7,468 bases of DNA from WLMZ01 sp039920665 (GTDB taxonomy: Bacteria; Actinomycetota; Acidimicrobiia; Acidimicrobiales; Ilumatobacteraceae), in NCBI GenBank assembly GCA_039920665.1, contig JBDSDH010000028.1, positions 1-7,468 of the forward strand, read 5' to 3'. Under the pieces are notes generated by a model. The model ran no database searches and had not been told where the DNA came from. It saw nothing but the letters and a program-made list of their open reading frames with translations. Shown here one piece after another: positions 6,009 through 7,468 of the stretch (within the stretch, counting starts at the first letter, position 1; every line of letters begins with the position of its first letter). The position numbers and the translations under genes are program-made.

Positions 6009-7468
6009 ATGCAGAGCGTCGTGGCACAAGCATCCGAGATGGCCGTCGGGTCGATGAAGATGGTCAAGGTGGGTGACCGGCGGCTCGTGCTGCTGCACAC
6101 CTCGACAGGGTTCCATGCCCTCGACAATGCCTGTCCGCACGAGGGATACGGTCTCGTCCAAGGTGGCCTCGATGGCGAGTTGCTGACATGCGAGTGGCAC
6201 AACTGGAAGTTCGATGTGAGCAACGGCGCTTGTGTGCTCGGCGAGGAGGCGGTGACCAGCCACGCGGTTTCGGTCGTCGACAACGACGTGATCGTGACGG
6301 TCCACGAACCGTCGCCGGCGGCCATTCGGGCCAGTGCCGCAACGAGTCTCGATCGGGGAATCGACGCTCAATACAACGGCCAGATCGCCCGTGACAGTCT
6401 GCGGCTGCTGCACGCCGGGGCGACGCCGGTCGACGTCCTCTTGCAGGCGATCGCCCGTATCGCGCCGCGCACCGAGGAGGGCTTCACCCACGCCCTTGCG
6501 ATGACGGCCGATTGCCTCGCGGCAGCCGCGGAGATGTCCGGCGACGATCAGCTCACGCCTGTCGCCCAAGCCGTTGCCGGGATGGCCGAATCCGAATTGC
6601 GGCGTCCGGTTCGACCACGTCCGGTCCCGCTGTCGGGCGCTTCCGTGAACGATGAGGGTCGGGCGCAGTACCGGTCGCACGTCGAAGCCGAGCGTGAATC
6701 CCAGGCCGATGCCTTGCTGACGGGCGCGCTGCTCAGCGGGCTCTCGCGCCAGGACGCGATCCGCTGGACATTGCGGCCGGTGTGCGATCACCATCTCGCG
6801 TTCGGACATGGTGCGATCTACGTTCAGAAAGCATTCGAACTGCTCGACCACGTGGGATGGGCGCACGCTGCCGACCTGCTCGCTCAGTTGACGACGATGC
6901 ACGTGTACAGCACCCGCGAGGACAAGCTGCCGTACATGCGGTCGTTCCTGAAGGCGGTTGCAGGTTCGTCGTTCGATTCGAAGTGGCAGCGGCCGGTGGA
7001 TGACTCTTGGGCAGGCAGGCAACGGCTGGTCGAAGTGCTGCTCGGCGCCGACCAGGTCGCGGCGGTCGGGGCAGCGATGGACGCGCTCGATGAGGGTGCT
7101 GGCATCGTTGGGATTCTGGACTCGGTGTCCATCGCTGCCGGGCAGCGAATGCTTCGTCACGACCTCAGCTTCGAACAGCATCCTGACGTGAGCGGATACG
7201 GATGGCTCGACATCACCCACTCGCTCACCTACGCCAACGCAGCCCGGTGGGCATGGACTGCCGACCCAGGCGAGCACACCGCTCGGCTGGCGATGTACAC
7301 CGTGTTCCACGTCGTCGACGGGGGGCGGTATGCAACCATCGACGAGACGCCGGCTGTCGGGCGGGCGGAGATTTCGCTCGATGAGGCAATGGCGACCGGT
7401 GCTCCCTCGGCGGCGGTGGCTGCGGCGCTCGCCGAACCGGGTGCCGCGGTGGCGGATGCGCTCGTGCG
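6009..7468 (+). CDS. Rieske [2Fe-2S] domain fused to a large uncharacterised helical domain (3' partial)
   Basis: The frame is open from ATG 6009 to the window end (486 codons plus two bases); an in-frame TGA at 6003-6005 fixes this as the earliest ATG. Residues 1-98 form a Rieske ferredoxin-like domain whose ligands follow C-x-H-x16-C-x-x-H: Cys42, His44, Cys61 and His64, ending in CEWHNWKFDV. The domain begins directly at the N-terminus with no signal peptide or membrane segment, so it is cytosolic and could pass electrons. Residues from about 100 to the end are mostly helical. They hold conserved-looking histidines: GFTH (158-161), CDHHLAFGHGAIY (259-271), MHVY (297-300), RHDLSFEQHPD (383-393) and DITHSLTYANAARW (401-414). 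This is not the usual aromatic-ring hydroxylase alpha-subunit pattern. The His/aromatic blocks faintly recall questin-oxidase-like (DUF4243) proteins from memory, unverified. No strong ribosome site is seen. It is divergent from the helicase operon and shares its control region. Confidence 0.85.
   Translation, partial: MQSVVAQASEMAVGSMKMVKVGDRRLVLLHTSTGFHALDNACPHEGYGLVQGGLDGELLTCEWHNWKFDVSNGACVLGEEAVTSHAVSVVDNDVIVTVHEPSPAAIRASAATSLDRGIDAQYNGQIARDSLRLLHAGATPVDVLLQAIARIAPRTEEGFTHALAMTADCLAAAAEMSGDDQLTPVAQAVAGMAESELRRPVRPRPVPLSGASVNDEGRAQYRSHVEAERESQADALLTGALLSGLSRQDAIRWTLRPVCDHHLAFGHGAIYVQKAFELLDHVGWAHAADLLAQLTTMHVYSTREDKLPYMRSFLKAVAGSSFDSKWQRPVDDSWAGRQRLVEVLLGADQVAAVGAAMDALDEGAGIVGILDSVSIAAGQRMLRHDLSFEQHPDVSGYGWLDITHSLTYANAARWAWTADPGEHTARLAMYTVFHVVDGGRYATIDETPAVGRAEISLDEAMATGAPSAAVAAALAEPGAAVADALV

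Noticed and set aside
6006..7310. 434-codon minus-strand frame opposite the Rieske-fusion gene
   Set aside because: The plus strand carries a clear Rieske cluster motif with suitable codon bias; the antisense translation is Arg/His-rich and featureless.

Overview
This is a GC-rich window with strong G/C third-position bias and long antisense shadow frames, typical of Actinomycetota. The class II-type HelD RNA polymerase-recycling ATPase also points there. The overall look (weak Shine-Dalgarno sequences, a T-rich linker in the lipoprotein, DtxR/IdeR-type regulator) would fit an Acidimicrobiia/Ilumatobacter-like bacterium, but that assignment is inference, not a database result. I see no rRNA or tRNA gene, CRISPR array, insertion sequence or phage gene.

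Layout. (1) 1-759 (+): the 3' part of a short-chain dehydrogenase/reductase resembling RhlG-type enzymes; its start lies before the window. (2) 870-3005 (+): complete helD. (3) 3000-3048: three CTGATCAG palindromes in tandem at the convergent junction, carrying the stop codons of the genes on both sides. (4) 5826-3039 (-): a three-gene run transcribed leftward, in the order SF2 DEAD/DEAH-type helicase, DtxR/MntR-family metal-dependent regulator, small lipoprotein. The gaps are 9 and 13 bp, so it is very probably one operon. (5) 5827-6008: a divergent intergenic region with a 26-bp interrupted palindrome and a possible leader ORF. (6) 6009 to the window end (+): an N-terminal Rieske [2Fe-2S] domain joined to a large histidine-containing helical domain that I do not recognise with confidence; it runs off the window.

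How the parts may work together. HelD and the SDR look like independent housekeeping or accessory genes. The helicase-regulator-lipoprotein operon and the divergent Rieske-fusion gene share one control region whose centre is a good dyad. The simplest hypothesis is that the DtxR-like protein, which has a glycine where DtxR has Cys102 and MntR has Glu99, or another dimeric regulator binds this dyad. It could then control both its own operon and the Fe-S oxidoreductase. This is inference from layout only. The least described items are the Rieske fusion and the pairing of a nucleic-acid helicase with a metal sensor in one operon.
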